Origin: JAXLQL01 sp046331625
GTDB taxonomy: Bacteria > Acidobacteriota > Terriglobia > Bryobacterales > Bryobacteraceae
Direction of reading: 5' to 3'
Assembly (NCBI GenBank): GCA_046331625.1
Contig: JAXLQL010000004.1
Location: 124,001 to 188,000, forward strand
Length of the DNA: 64,000 nucleotides
In this document: positions 1-8,488 of the stretch, one piece after another
How positions within the stretch are numbered: position 1 is the stretch's first letter
Layout: every line of letters begins with the position of its first letter
Translations under genes and position numbers: made by a program
The notes under the pieces: model-generated
What the model was told of the DNA's origin: nothing
Databases searched by the model: none
Seen by the model: the letters and a program-made list of their open reading frames with translations, nothing else

Positions 1-1377
1 GGCACGCAAGATCGACTCGGCCGTGTCGTACATCTCGGCGACCATCTTCCGCTCGTTGTCGCCGATCCGATAATCGATCTTGGCGATCGGCACGCCATAG
101 CGATCCTTCGGCGTCCCTTCCACCGTGATCCGATTGTGCCGGTACGGCAGCACCTCGCCGTAAGGATGCAGCGCCACCAGCGCCGGATACCGCCGTTTCA
201 CGCCCTTCTTGAAATCCGCTCCAAACCCATCGAGCTGCTTCGAGAACGATGCGCCAGCCTGCGCGCCGCTCCCCCAGAACTGCGAGCCGAACCCGCGCAG
301 GTAGTCGCGCTTGCGCCCGTCGCGATGGTTGAAGCGCGGCATGTAGAGATGCTCCCCGCTGATGCCGTCGTCGTTCTGCACCGCTCCGCCCATCAGTTCC
401 GGAACGAATCCGTACATGTGGAAGCGCACCTGCTCCACCAGGTACCGCCCGATCACGTCGTTCGAATTGCCGATTCCATTCGGGTGCTGGCGCGACTTCG
501 AGTTCAGCAGAATACGCGTCGAATCCACCGTCGACGCAGCCATCACCACCACGCGAGCCTTCACGTGCCGCTCCGCACCCGTATGGCGGTCAAAGTACTG
601 TACGCCGTCGGCGCGCCCGTTCGCATCCACCGTCACGCGAGCCACCACCGCGTTGTCGATCACGCGAAGCTTTCCCGTCTTCGATGCCGGATCGATCAGG
701 TAGTCAGACGAGTTGAAGAACGCCGAGATATCGCAGCCGCGTCCGCAGGCTCCGCAGAAGTGGCACTGCGCCCGTCCATTGTGCGGCTTGGTGAGCACCG
801 CCCGCCGCCCTGGAACCAACTGCACGCCAATCGACCCCGCCGCGCGCTTCAGCAACTGCTCGCCGCATCGCGGCGCAGCCGGAGGCAAGTGATAGCGCGA
901 GCCCGGCAGCACATCGAGATCCTCAGGACCGCCGCAAACACCGATCAACTGATCCACTTTGTCGTAGTACGGTGCGAGGTCCTTGTACGTGAACGGCCAC
1001 GCCACCTCCCATCCATCGCGCGCCGGACCCTGAAAGTCCACGTCGCCATATCGCAGCGAAACGCGACCCCAGATGTTCGTCTTGCCGCCGCGGCCCCACA
1101 CCCGCCACAGCTCGAAGTAGCGATCGCCTTCCCACGCGTAGGGATGCTCCTTGGTGTCGAGCACGAACTGCGGAGGTTTGCGGCCTTGCGCCAGCCGCTG
1201 ATTCCATTCCCAGGGCTTGACGTGAGTCCAGTAGGAAGCGCGGTTGAACTTCTCGCCCGCGTCGAGCATCAGCACGTTCACGCCTTGGCGCGTGAGATTC
1301 CACGCGGCGATTCCTCCCGACGCACCGCTGCCCACAATCACCACGTCATGCACTTCGCCTTGTTTGATGACCTGCAT
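1..1377 (-). CDS. GMC-family oxidoreductase (gluconate 2-dehydrogenase large-subunit-like), cut by left edge
   Basis: FAD-dependent GMC oxidoreductase, probably oxidising sugars or alcohols outside the cytoplasm together with the small partner encoded just upstream. The reverse strand is open from the ATG at 1377 to the window edge, so the C-terminus is missing. The N-terminus carries the dinucleotide-binding motif VVIVGSGASGG (about residues 13-23). A cysteine cluster (CHFCGACGRGC) follows near residue 205, as seen in the membrane-bound gluconate/sorbitol dehydrogenase type of GMC enzymes. Only 3 bases separate it from the stop of the subunit 3 gene, so the two form an operon. There is no signal peptide of its own; the Tat signal lies on the partner, which suggests co-export as a complex (inference). 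Confidence 0.88.
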   Translation of the reverse strand, partial: MQVIKQGEVHDVVIVGSGASGGIAAWNLTRQGVNVLMLDAGEKFNRASYWTHVKPWEWNQRLAQGRKPPQFVLDTKEHPYAWEGDRYFELWRVWGRGGKTNIWGRVSLRYGDVDFQGPARDGWEVAWPFTYKDLAPYYDKVDQLIGVCGGPEDLDVLPGSRYHLPPAAPRCGEQLLKRAAGSIGVQLVPGRRAVLTKPHNGRAQCHFCGACGRGCDISAFFNSSDYLIDPASKTGKLRVIDNAVVARVTVDANGRADGVQYFDRHTGAERHVKARVVVMAASTVDSTRILLNSKSRQHPNGIGNSNDVIGRYLVEQVRFHMYGFVPELMGGAVQNDDGISGEHLYMPRFNHRDGRKRDYLRGFGSQFWGSGAQAGASFSKQLDGFGADFKKGVKRRYPALVALHPYGEVLPYRHNRITVEGTPKDRYGVPIAKIDYRIGDNERKMVAEMYDTAESILRA

Positions 1378-1380
1378 CGC

Positions 1381-1866
1381 TCAGCCTTTCTTCGCGCCCT
1401 GGTGTTCGGGATGGGTACAGCCCTTGAACTCCGGCAGCGGCGTATAGCCATGCCAGCCGAGTTCCGTCGCCAAGCCTTCCTTCGACGAGTAGTAGCCGTC
1501 GATCGTGAGATCCTTGAGTTGCCGAAAGAATGGATCCCGCGCCTTGCTCATTCCGCTGAGGATCGCGGTGAGCGTCTTGCCTCCGCGCCGGGCCGTCTCC
1601 ACCGTGCCGAGCCCCTTGCGAAAAGCCGCCAGCGCTTCGCCGCGGTCGCTCAGCACGCGATCGATGTAAAGGTGAACTCCGGCATCCGCCGCCCCTGGTG
1701 TGTCGGTACGGGGGATGATCGTCTCGGCCAGATCGCGCACCAGGTCGAGTTCCGCGGCGGTAAAGGCACGCGGCTTATAGGAGGCTGGAGGCTCTTGAGA
1801 ATGGGTGTGTTGTCCGAGAATCGGGAGCGCTGCTGCGGCTCCCAAGAGGTGGCGGCGTGTGGACAT
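1381..1866 (-). CDS. Gluconate 2-dehydrogenase subunit 3 family protein
   Basis: Small partner of the GMC oxidoreductase. The start chosen is the ATG at 1866, giving 161 residues beginning MSTRRHLLGAAAALP, a twin-arginine-like signal with a hydrophobic core. An ATG nine bases upstream and a further one at 1902 are possible but add no recognisable sequence. The mature part has the family's short helical pattern (ELDLVRDLAETIIPRTDTPGAADAGV), in which the TIIPxTDTPGA stretch is characteristic. In this family the small subunit carries the export signal and hitch-hikes the flavoprotein across the membrane. It is the first gene of the two-gene operon. Confidence 0.88.
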   Translation of the reverse strand: MSTRRHLLGAAAALPILGQHTHSQEPPASYKPRAFTAAELDLVRDLAETIIPRTDTPGAADAGVHLYIDRVLSDRGEALAAFRKGLGTVETARRGGKTLTAILSGMSKARDPFFRQLKDLTIDGYYSSKEGLATELGWHGYTPLPEFKGCTHPEHQGAKKG

Positions 1867-2032
1867 GTGTGCCATCTTAGCGCGACTGCGTGGGGATAAC
1901 ACCTACTCCAGAGAGGGGTAGTATAGTCCCGCTTCTTGGGCCTTCAGATTGCTTGACCGAACCTCCGCGAATACCTATCCTCAAAGAAACAAGATCGAAA
2001 GAAATCGTTACCAGAGGAAGTGTGGAGGAGAC

Positions 2033-2779
2033 ATGACCACCCGACTGACCATTTTTGCTGCGCCGCTACTTTTTGCTGGCGTGGCCCTTTCCGCAACCAT
2101 CCAAACCGCGGTTGACCAAAGTCCGAGCCTGCTGGTTCCCGGCCCGAATTCATCCGCCTTGCAGAGCAGCTTTCTCGGCGGCCTTTCGTCGTCGCAGACC
2201 ATCGACTTCGAGTCGCTTTCGACCGGCGTCGTGACCAACTTCTCACCGCTTTCCGGCGTGACCGTGGCGCTCACCAATGTGACCGGCTCCTTCGACAGCA
2301 TCACCAACTCGTCTGACCAGTTCCTCGGCTTCAATACGACGCCAGCGGGATCGAATTTTCTGAGCCTCGAGATCGACGAAACGCTGCCTGCTCCGCAACC
2401 CGACCTCGTGGCGCATTTCCATTTCGCCACTCCGATCAGCGCGTTCGGCTTCTACTTGACCGGCGCCGGCACCGGCGCTGGCCATGCACAGTTAGAGTTC
2501 ACCGATGGCAACGGTCTGAACACCTACCCGCTCACCAGCACGGACCAATATCCGGAGTCTTCGGTGATCTATGTCGCTGTGACGGGGCTGAACGGCAGCA
2601 TCCAGGATTTCTACTTCCGCATGATCGCTGACCTGGACATCGACAACAATCTGACCATCGGTGACATCGTGGGCATCGATGACGTGACCTTTCAAGCTGA
2701 TGCGGCGTCCACTCCCGAACCGTCCACAATCCTCCTCGCGGCCGCCGGCGGCTTGGCTCTCTGGCTCCGCCGCCGCTGA
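2033..2779 (+). CDS. PEP-CTERM sorting domain protein
   Basis: Exported protein of 248 residues with an N-terminal signal peptide (MTTRLTIFAAPLLFAGVALSA) and a C-terminal PEP-CTERM signal: PEPSTILL, a short hydrophobic segment, then LWLRRR. Such tails are recognised by exosortases in exopolysaccharide-producing Gram-negative bacteria. The start at 2033 is preceded by a purine-rich site (GTGGAGGAG); an upstream in-frame ATG at 1949 would put a charged leader before the signal and is less likely. The middle resembles no enzyme I recognise but has the beta-rich look of surface proteins (FGFYLTGAG, DIDNNLTIGDIVGIDDVTF). It stands alone. Confidence 0.85.
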   Translation: MTTRLTIFAAPLLFAGVALSATIQTAVDQSPSLLVPGPNSSALQSSFLGGLSSSQTIDFESLSTGVVTNFSPLSGVTVALTNVTGSFDSITNSSDQFLGFNTTPAGSNFLSLEIDETLPAPQPDLVAHFHFATPISAFGFYLTGAGTGAGHAQLEFTDGNGLNTYPLTSTDQYPESSVIYVAVTGLNGSIQDFYFRMIADLDIDNNLTIGDIVGIDDVTFQADAASTPEPSTILLAAAGGLALWLRRR

Positions 2780-2828
2780 TCGCGGCAGGCCGGCCTTTGT
2801 GTGCTTCTGTTTCTTCGCCGGCCTCGAG

Positions 2829-2870
2829 GGTGGGGCAAGGTTTTAGCGTGCGCGGGACTTCGGCGCCGCT
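2829..2870 (+). repeat. REP-like palindromic element, degenerate copy
   Basis: Degenerate copy of a two-hairpin intergenic element also found at 36697-36742, 43073-43113 and 48235-48276. It shares the core GTGGGGCA(R)G...GCGCGGGACTTC, but the arms are partly eroded. It lies just downstream of the PEP-CTERM gene. Confidence 0.55.
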
Positions 2871-2961
2871 TCAGATCTGCGCACATGCGCTCGCGCAACG
2901 CTCCGCATCTCCGCGATTGCAGCTCCGCTGCGACGTGGGGCAGGAACTAGCTGCCAGGTGC

Positions 2962-3391
2962 ATGAGAATGCAACTCGCACAGTTCGACATTGCCCGGCTC
3001 TTGCATCCGTTCGACCATCCGCTAATTGCGGAGTTCGTTGCTGGGCTCGACGAGATCAACCGGTTGGCTGAACGTTCCACCGGGTTTGTTTGGCGTTTGA
3101 CGATAGAAGCCGGGAATGCTACTGAAGCCCAGCATCCTTGGTCGGCGGACCCGCTTATGCCGGTCAACATGTCTGTTTGGGAGACACCAGAAGACTTGAA
3201 ACTACGTTCATCGTTCCGCACATCTCGACTTCTAGGTGAAGGGGGCGCAGTGGTTCGAGAAACCATCCCAGGCGCACTACGTGCTTTGGTGGGTACCTGC
3301 TGCTGTTGCGGAGGCGCAAGCGCGATTGGAGCACAATCGGCGGCATGGGGCGACACCTCTCGCGTTCTGGCTCGGGAAATTGTTTCCCGCG
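2962..3391 (+). pseudogene. DUF3291 family protein, broken by frameshift and stop
   Basis: Reading from the ATG at 2962 gives a convincing DUF3291 N-terminus (MQLAQFDIARLLHPFDHP, then INRLAERSTGFVWRL and VNMSVWE). Near 3196-3205 the homology moves to the next frame, which reads YVHRSAHLDF, stops at TAG (3233-3235), then continues VKGAQWFEKP, HYVLWWVPA and LEHNRRHGATPLAFW up to about 3391. One frameshift plus one in-frame stop mean this is a pseudogene unless both are sequence errors. The family's function is unknown. Confidence 0.75.
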
Positions 3392-3550
3392 GCGATGGAA
3401 ACGGGCGCAATTGGCCAGCGAGTGCAAGCGAGCGCGCCCCGCAACCAATTCTCCGCAGCCCACTTCACACCGGCGAACTGCGTAGAGCTTCCGGCGCGTG
3501 GTACTTCGTCGAGCAGAAGAACCGATGCCGTGCGAACATTGAGTGTCTAT

Positions 3551-3937
3551 ATGGCGGCGAGGCGAATTCTATCGGCCCTTCTCGGCGCCCTGAGCTTGCT
3601 CCATGTGTACTGGGCCTGCGGAGGAAAATGGGCGTTTCAGTCGAGCTTACCCAAGACGCCGGCGGGCGAGCCGCTCTTTAGTCCTGGCTGGACAGCATGC
3701 ATCGCCGTGGCCATTGCGTTAGCATCGGGCTCAGCTGTGGTTCTTTGGAATTCGTTCCGCTGGCATGACGTGGCAATGTACGGAATCGCCGCGGTATTTG
3801 CCCTTCGCGCGGCCGGGGACTTTCACTACTTAGGCTGGTCAAAGCGGGTCGGCGGCACGGATTTCGCGGCGCTGGATACATGGGTGTACTCGCCGCTTTG
3901 CCTGCTTCTTGCCGTTCTCGCTTGGGCCTCGGTTTGA
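3551..3937 (+). CDS. DUF3995 family small membrane protein
   Basis: Protein of 128 residues with about four hydrophobic segments and the family's opening pattern, SLLHVYWACGGKW, followed by a second helix (CIAVAIALASGSAVVLW) and DFHYLGWSKRV. The ATG at 3551 was chosen because the longer in-frame extension upstream is the tail of the broken DUF3291 gene plus non-conserved sequence. The function is unknown; DUF3995 proteins are small inner-membrane proteins. It follows the DUF3291 remnant in the same direction. Confidence 0.75.
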   Translation: MAARRILSALLGALSLLHVYWACGGKWAFQSSLPKTPAGEPLFSPGWTACIAVAIALASGSAVVLWNSFRWHDVAMYGIAAVFALRAAGDFHYLGWSKRVGGTDFAALDTWVYSPLCLLLAVLAWASV

Positions 3938-4112
3938 AAGGGAATGCCTTGTCGCGTTTGTGGCTGTAGATTGGCACGCTCAGCCCCGTAGAGATTCATA
4001 GCAGGCCTCCTAACCATCCGAGGCCGAAGATGTCCAAACCCCGTGCTACGAGGGGCCCGCATGGCGCGCGGACAACTCGTTGTCTCCGGCGCGGTGACGA
4101 AGGGCAACAGCC

Positions 4113-4499
4113 TCACTCGCTCTCACGCCGCAACGAGTACGGCTCCCGCGCTTCCACTCTCAGGTTGAATCCATCGGGCGTGCGCGTTACCTTCCAATCT
4201 CCGATCAGGCGTTCGTCATCGGCAAACAGGAGTCGCTTCCGTGCGATCAGAGCCTCGATATGCATCACTGCCTCCATCTTGCCCTTCAAGGCCAGCCGGA
4301 TGTTGTCGAGGTGGCTCGGATCACCGACCACATCGGCGAAGATCACTGCGTTCCAAACCCCGGAGCAGATGTTCAATGCCAGTTTGGCCTCGCCAACGAC
4401 GTCTCGGCCCGGACAGTCCGCAAGGATTGGCTCGGCGAAATGCAGCAGCGCGGCGGAGATCTTGCAGTCTGGAAACGGCTTGGGTTCTGGTTTGGCCAT
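4113..4499 (-). CDS. Uncharacterised protein of about 128 residues
   Basis: I do not recognise a function. The start at the ATG at 4499 (MAKPEPKPFPDCKIS) is preferred over one at 4544, since the residues in between look non-coding and run towards the neighbouring terminator. The protein is mostly helical, with ISAALLHFAEPIL and ALNICSGVWNAVIFADVVG, and ends with a short beta-like stretch (DDERLIGDWKVTRTPDGF, LRVEAREP). The pattern 'IARKRLLFADDERLIGDWxVT' looks conserved and argues for a real gene. It ends close to the duplicated receptor remnant. Confidence 0.6.
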   Translation of the reverse strand: MAKPEPKPFPDCKISAALLHFAEPILADCPGRDVVGEAKLALNICSGVWNAVIFADVVGDPSHLDNIRLALKGKMEAVMHIEALIARKRLLFADDERLIGDWKVTRTPDGFNLRVEAREPYSLRRESE

Positions 4500-4543
4500 C
4501 CTGATCGCTAACGGGTTCGGAGCCCATTCTATTACGGGCTCCA

Positions 4544-4575
4544 AAAGAAAAAGAGCGCACCCCGAAGGATGCGCC
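4544..4575 (-). terminator. Rho-independent terminator of the receptor remnant (duplicate copy)
   Basis: On the reverse strand GCGCATCC-TTCG-GGGTGCGC forms a hairpin, followed by a T-rich run (the complement of AAAAGAAAAA). It is the duplicate of the terminator at 9127-9154 and lies just downstream of the truncated receptor copy. Confidence 0.75.
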
Positions 4576-4602
4576 CTTTGCTCGAACCGGTGAAGCCGCT
4601 CT

Positions 4603-5075
4603 CTACCAGAGCACTTTCAACCGAATCTGGATCTGCCGCGGCAACATGTTCTGCGTTGAAACCAACGACGGGAAGATGGTGCCGAAGTTCGGGTTGTTCG
4701 GATCGGTGTTGAACTGATCGCGGCCGAAGTAGTTGTGGTTCGCCAAGTTGAACGCCTCGAAGCCAATCTGCGCCTTGATGCGTTCGGTGATCGTGGTGTT
4801 CTTCGTGATCGAAGCGTCCCACTGGAACGCGTGGTGCCGCCGGATCTCGCCCGTGCGGTTCGGCGTGTAGCGCGGTTCGTAACCGTAGCCCGCGCCCGGA
4901 CCCACCGAGGTGAACAGCCACACGTACTTCGACTGATCGGTACCGCAACCCGCGTTGATCGAGTAGGGCATCGGCGCGATGGTGCCGTCCGTCTGTTGGC
5001 GCAGCACGCACGGGCTCCATGCGCACGAAGAATTTGGTGACTTGCCAGCCGGACAACGGCTTGTCGGCTTGAGCA
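4603..5075 (-). pseudogene. Truncated duplicate of the TonB-dependent receptor 3' end
   Basis: Positions 4603-5032 reproduce almost perfectly the last ~145 residues of the intact receptor at 9182-12808, from WSPCVLRQQTDGTIAPMPYS to QIRLKVLW and stop. The differences include S/N, Y/A and a few silent changes. Upstream of WSPCVL the frame switches to a piece reading LSGWQVTKFFV, which matches receptor sequence about 120 bases further upstream, so an internal deletion has fused two parts out of frame. Homology ends near 5075. No signal, plug or most of the barrel remains, so no receptor can be made. It forms a direct repeat with the intact gene, enclosing about 4 kb of other DNA. Confidence 0.9.
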
Positions 5076-5111
5076 CATACCCCTCAATGGGGATCGAAGA
5101 ATACCCTATTG

Positions 5112-5128
5112 GTACTAGATGTACTAGA
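5112..5128 (+). promoter_or_regulatory. Short direct repeat upstream of the split gene, possible operator
   Basis: GTACTAGA occurs twice, at 5112-5119 and 5121-5128, nine bases apart and ending 8 bases before the GTG start at 5137. The spacing and position would suit a repressor or overlap with a -10 region. This is only suggestive. Confidence 0.3.
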
Positions 5129-5136
5129 ATTGACCT

Positions 5137-5910
5137 GTGCGCATTGAACATCCGTTGCTAGCCCTATTCTGCGGTGATACGGGAGGGTTGGACAGTTGGC
5201 TATGTGGTGTCAACGGACACGTTGACCAAGTCCATCAAAGGCTTTCCGAAATCAGATCCAACCCCTTGAGTTGCGGCCAACTGAACCAACTGCTGGCCCT
5301 AGCCCACCAGGCTGAGGTGTCGGAGGGGTTCTTTACCTTCTACTGGCTCAAAACCCTAGATCGAGACCACACGTACAACCTCACAGTGATTCCCGGTTAC
5401 AACCAAGCCTACGACGGTCTCGACAAGATAACGTCACTGGACCAGTTGTTCTGGGGCGTGTACCGCGTGTATGTCGACTGCTTGTTGTATTTCGGAGGCA
5501 TTCGGACCGGTTATCGCTTCCTGCGCAAGAAGACCTTTGAGGAACTCCACGCCTTCTTCGCCTCCAGAAAGTTCGACGCCCAAGCAATGATCCGCCGGGG
5601 CCCACCGCTTCCTTTGGCACAAATCGCGCGGGACGATCGGTATCTCATCGCGGAGATGGCCTGCAAGTCTTTCGAGCCAATGATCGAGGAGGAAAACATC
5701 AAGAACGTCCTCCTCGGCGCGTGGGAAGAGCACGAATCGAAGGGTGGGGGTGCCATCAAGACAAAAGCGCTACTACAGAGCGCATACCTTGACAAGGGAA
5801 TGGCTGGTCGCCAGCAACAACTGAACTTCAGTGCTGACGAGATTCTTGAGGCAGAGATCCGCTCGAAAGAGGAGTTGCTCGACAAGTACAACTCGCTCCA
5901 GGTCCGTTTG
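5137..5910 (+). pseudogene. N-terminal part of NDT/TIR-like protein gene, split by IS91 element
   Basis: From the GTG at 5137 the frame encodes 258 residues of unknown domain type, mostly helical (FWGVYRVYVDCLLYFGGIRTGY, LIAEMACKSFEPMIEEENIK), ending with a charged helix (EILEAEIRSKEELLDKYNSL). It then runs into the insertion sequence at about 5905-5911. The piece at 8489-9121 continues in the same frame once the element is removed, giving QVRL followed by DSARNQALANTELYLS. The intact protein would be about 468 residues. The open frame continues to 6063 only because the element happens to read through. Function of this half is unknown. Confidence 0.75.
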
Positions 5911-6007
5911 AACGAAGCCGCTTGCGCGGCGGACGCTGACGCGTCGTCAGTGGGTAGCGATCAGCGATCAGCGGGAATATCGTGGGTCACAAGGAAAGGA
6001 GGTCCTT

Positions 6008-6922
6008 GTGACCCAACTACGCAAATTGATGCTGGAGGAACTCCAGCGTCGCAATTACTCTAAGGCTACAACGCGGGTGTACGTGCAGGTGGTTCGTGAC
6101 TTCACCAAGCACATCCGCAAGGCACCAGATCAAGCCGGGCTGGACGAGATCCGGCAATACCAACTCCATCTGCTGGAGCACAGGAAACTGGAAGCCCGGA
6201 CGGTGTGTCATCACACCTCTGCGCTGCGCTTCTTCTTCGTCAAAGTGCTGAAGCGGCCGTACCCGGTCGAGGAGTTGCCGTATCCCAAGAGCCCGCGACG
6301 GCTACCGGTCATCCTGAGCCAGGAAGAGGCCGTGGCGCTGATCAACTCTGCCAGCAACCTGATGCACCGGGCCATGCTGATGCTGCTCTACTCCACGGGC
6401 ATCCGCCGCGCCGAGTTGTGTCAGTTGAAGGTGGAGGACATTGATAGCAAGCGCATGATGATCCATATCCGGCAAGGCAAAGGCCGCAAGGATCGCGATG
6501 TTCCGCTCAGCCCGGTCTTGCTGGAGACACTGCGCGAATACTACCGGTGGATGCGGCCGAAGACCTATCTGTTCCCGGGTACGGTAAACAACTGCCGTGC
6601 CGACAAGCCGATCACCTCGAAGGTTGTCTGGGAAGATTGCCGGGAGGCGGCGCAGCGGGCAGGGATCACCAAACGGGTCAGTCCACACTTGCTGCGTCAC
6701 AGTTTCGCGACCCATCAGTTGGAGAATGGCGCGGATCTGCCTGCCTTACAGGCGTTGCTGGGCCACGCCGATCTCAAGCCGACGTCCATCTACTTGCATC
6801 TATCCGAACGACATCTCAAGGCAGCCGGCACCCCTCTGGACAAGGTGGTGCCCACGTCTCTCGATCGAGTGAAACGGCCGCGTAAGCCGATGGACCACAT
6901 GGGGGCGGCGGAGCGGAAATGA
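6008..6922 (+). CDS. Tyrosine recombinase/integrase of the IS91-type element, copy A
   Basis: Tyrosine recombinase of 304 residues. An N-terminal SAM-like DNA-binding domain (MTQLRKLMLEELQRRNYS, residues 1-90) is followed by the catalytic domain with the family residues: Arg in STGIRRAELCQL, Lys in RQGKGRKD, the HLLRHSFATH box, GHADL, and the nucleophilic Tyr in TSIYLHLS. A strong ribosome site (AGGAAAGGAGG) precedes the start. The stop overlaps the transposase start (ATGA), implying coupled translation. It differs from copy B at two visible residues (Lys/Arg in FTKHIRKAP and Arg/Cys in RKDRDVPL). Its role in IS91-type transposition is unclear; it may resolve cointegrates or act in target choice (inference). 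Confidence 0.93.
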   Translation: MTQLRKLMLEELQRRNYSKATTRVYVQVVRDFTKHIRKAPDQAGLDEIRQYQLHLLEHRKLEARTVCHHTSALRFFFVKVLKRPYPVEELPYPKSPRRLPVILSQEEAVALINSASNLMHRAMLMLLYSTGIRRAELCQLKVEDIDSKRMMIHIRQGKGRKDRDVPLSPVLLETLREYYRWMRPKTYLFPGTVNNCRADKPITSKVVWEDCREAAQRAGITKRVSPHLLRHSFATHQLENGADLPALQALLGHADLKPTSIYLHLSERHLKAAGTPLDKVVPTSLDRVKRPRKPMDHMGAAERK

Positions 6923-8139
6923 AACGGCCACCCTTCGAGGTGGCCGACATCATTCGAACAATCGGCAAAAGCTTCATTGAGCGCAACCGTTCCCGGTTGA
7001 CCGGACTGCACCTGAAAGTGCTGTCGGCCATCGAGCGCTGCCGCACGGCGGCGCTCGGCGGTCACCGGGACCGCTGCACCCGATGCGGCTATGAAACCAC
7101 CTCGTATTCGTTCAACTCCTGCCGGAACCGCCATTGCGGCAAGTGCCAGACCAATGCTCGTGACAAGTGGTTGGCCGCCCGCCAAACCGAATTGCTACCG
7201 GTGCCCTACGTGCATGTCGTATTCACCTTGCCGCACCAATTAGCCAAGCTGGTCTATCACAACCAGCGGATTCTCTATGATCTGCTGTTCCAGACCAGCG
7301 CGGCCACTCTGATGGAAGTCGCCGCCGATTCCAAGCACCTCGGCGCCGGGATCGGTCTACTGAGCGTGCTGCACACTTGGGGTCAGACATTGCAGTTTCA
7401 TCCGCATGTGCATTGTGTGATCCCCTCGGGCGGGCTCTCGGCTGATCATCGGCGCTGGGTTCGTCCCCCCTATCCCTTCTTCCTGCCTGTACTCGTTCTG
7501 GGCGCGGTGTTCCGCGGCAAGTTCATCGCCGGGTTAAAGCGCGCCTTCAAGGCCGGGCAGCTTTGTCTGCCCGGTGAGTTGGAGGGGTTGAAGCAGGACA
7601 AGATCTTTCGTGCCTTCGTGCGCTCCTTGCACCGGCAGCGCTGGGTGGTCTACTGCAAGCCACCCTTCGGCGGGCCACAACATGTGCTCCACTATCTGGC
7701 TCGCTACACGCACCGGGTTGCGATCTCCAACCATCGCTTGGTGAACTTCGCCGACGGCAAGGTCACCTTCCGCTGGAAAGACTATGCTCACGGCAACAAG
7801 CGGCGGCTGATGACTCTGGCTGCAGAGGAGTTCCTGCGCCGGTTCCTGTTGCATGTGCTGCCTCACGGGTTCGTGCGCATTCGCTTCTTCGGATTTCTGG
7901 CCAATCGCAGGCGGGCCGCCTTGCTGCCTTTGTGCCGGCAACTGCTTGGCGCTCAACCTCAGCAGCCCACTCAACCTCAGCAGCCCACCGCGGTCTCCGC
8001 ACCGGTGGCGGCATCGTCCACGGGACCACTGTGGCGGTGTCCGAAATGCGGCGGTCCAATGGCCGTCGTCGAACGGCTCACGCCCCGCCAACTCCAGTGG
8101 GAGCTGGCACGCTCCAGTGCGGCTCAAGACTCGTCTTAG
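6919..8139 (+). CDS. IS91-family transposase, copy A
   Basis: HUH-type rolling-circle transposase of 406 residues. The N-terminal zinc-binding region (RCTRCGYETTSYSFNSCRN, then HCGKCQ) is typical of IS91/IS801/IS1294. It is followed by the HUH motif HPHVHCVIPSGG and the tyrosine region YLARYTHRVAISNHR. The C-terminus has a Gln/Pro-rich linker (two QPQQPT repeats) and a second possible zinc pair (CPKCGGPM). It overlaps the recombinase by 4 bases. It appears identical to copy B, which points to recent transposition. Confidence 0.95.
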   Translation: MKRPPFEVADIIRTIGKSFIERNRSRLTGLHLKVLSAIERCRTAALGGHRDRCTRCGYETTSYSFNSCRNRHCGKCQTNARDKWLAARQTELLPVPYVHVVFTLPHQLAKLVYHNQRILYDLLFQTSAATLMEVAADSKHLGAGIGLLSVLHTWGQTLQFHPHVHCVIPSGGLSADHRRWVRPPYPFFLPVLVLGAVFRGKFIAGLKRAFKAGQLCLPGELEGLKQDKIFRAFVRSLHRQRWVVYCKPPFGGPQHVLHYLARYTHRVAISNHRLVNFADGKVTFRWKDYAHGNKRRLMTLAAEEFLRRFLLHVLPHGFVRIRFFGFLANRRRAALLPLCRQLLGAQPQQPTQPQQPTAVSAPVAASSTGPLWRCPKCGGPMAVVERLTPRQLQWELARSSAAQDSS

Positions 8140-8488
8140 TCCGGCGCTCATTCGGGCCTGCTGCGGTGCGCCATGGCGCGCATGGCCGACGTGTGTCCGG
8201 AGTGTCCTTGCGGCCCTTCCGACACCTTCCCATGCCTGCCAAAAACCGGCTTCCATAACCCACCCGGGCTTTGGCAGCCCATTCGATCTCGCCCCCTTGC
8301 CACCGTTCGTCGGCCCCCGCAGCCAGTCTTCACCGCGAAACCCCATTCAAAACCCATAACCGGCCGCGTCCGCCGCAACCGCAAGCGGCTTCCTTCAAAC
8401 GCCGCCATCCGAAGTGACCCGGCATGCGCACCTCCTCTCCACCGACGTTCCCCGCGCCGGGTCACTCCAGATAGCGTCGTAACGTTTT

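Larger units (their letters stand above)
5905..8488 (+). mobile_element. IS91-family element with tyrosine recombinase, copy A
   Basis: Block of 2584 bp shared with 22133-24716 in inverted orientation; outside these limits the two copies diverge. It contains a tyrosine recombinase gene and an overlapping IS91-type transposase gene, then about 350 bp of non-coding right end (8140-8488). The shared block begins CGTTTGAACGAAGCC and ends GTCGTAACGTTTT. No clear terminal inverted repeats are visible, as expected for rolling-circle IS91 elements. The CGTTT at both edges may be target sequence rather than element. It interrupts the gene at 5137-5910/8489-9121. Confidence 0.9.

Noticed and set aside
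136..1899. A 587-residue frame on the + strand at the left end
   Set aside because: Antisense to the GMC oxidoreductase and its subunit 3, which have clear motifs; composition is Arg/His-rich as in shadows.
2797..3681. A 294-residue frame starting in the REP-like element
   Set aside because: Only its middle part (from 2962) is real DUF3291 sequence; the beginning is repeat and the end is out of frame.
5911..6063. Extension of the split gene's frame into the IS91 element
   Set aside because: The last 51 codons are the left end of the element, present also at copy B, so they are not native coding sequence.
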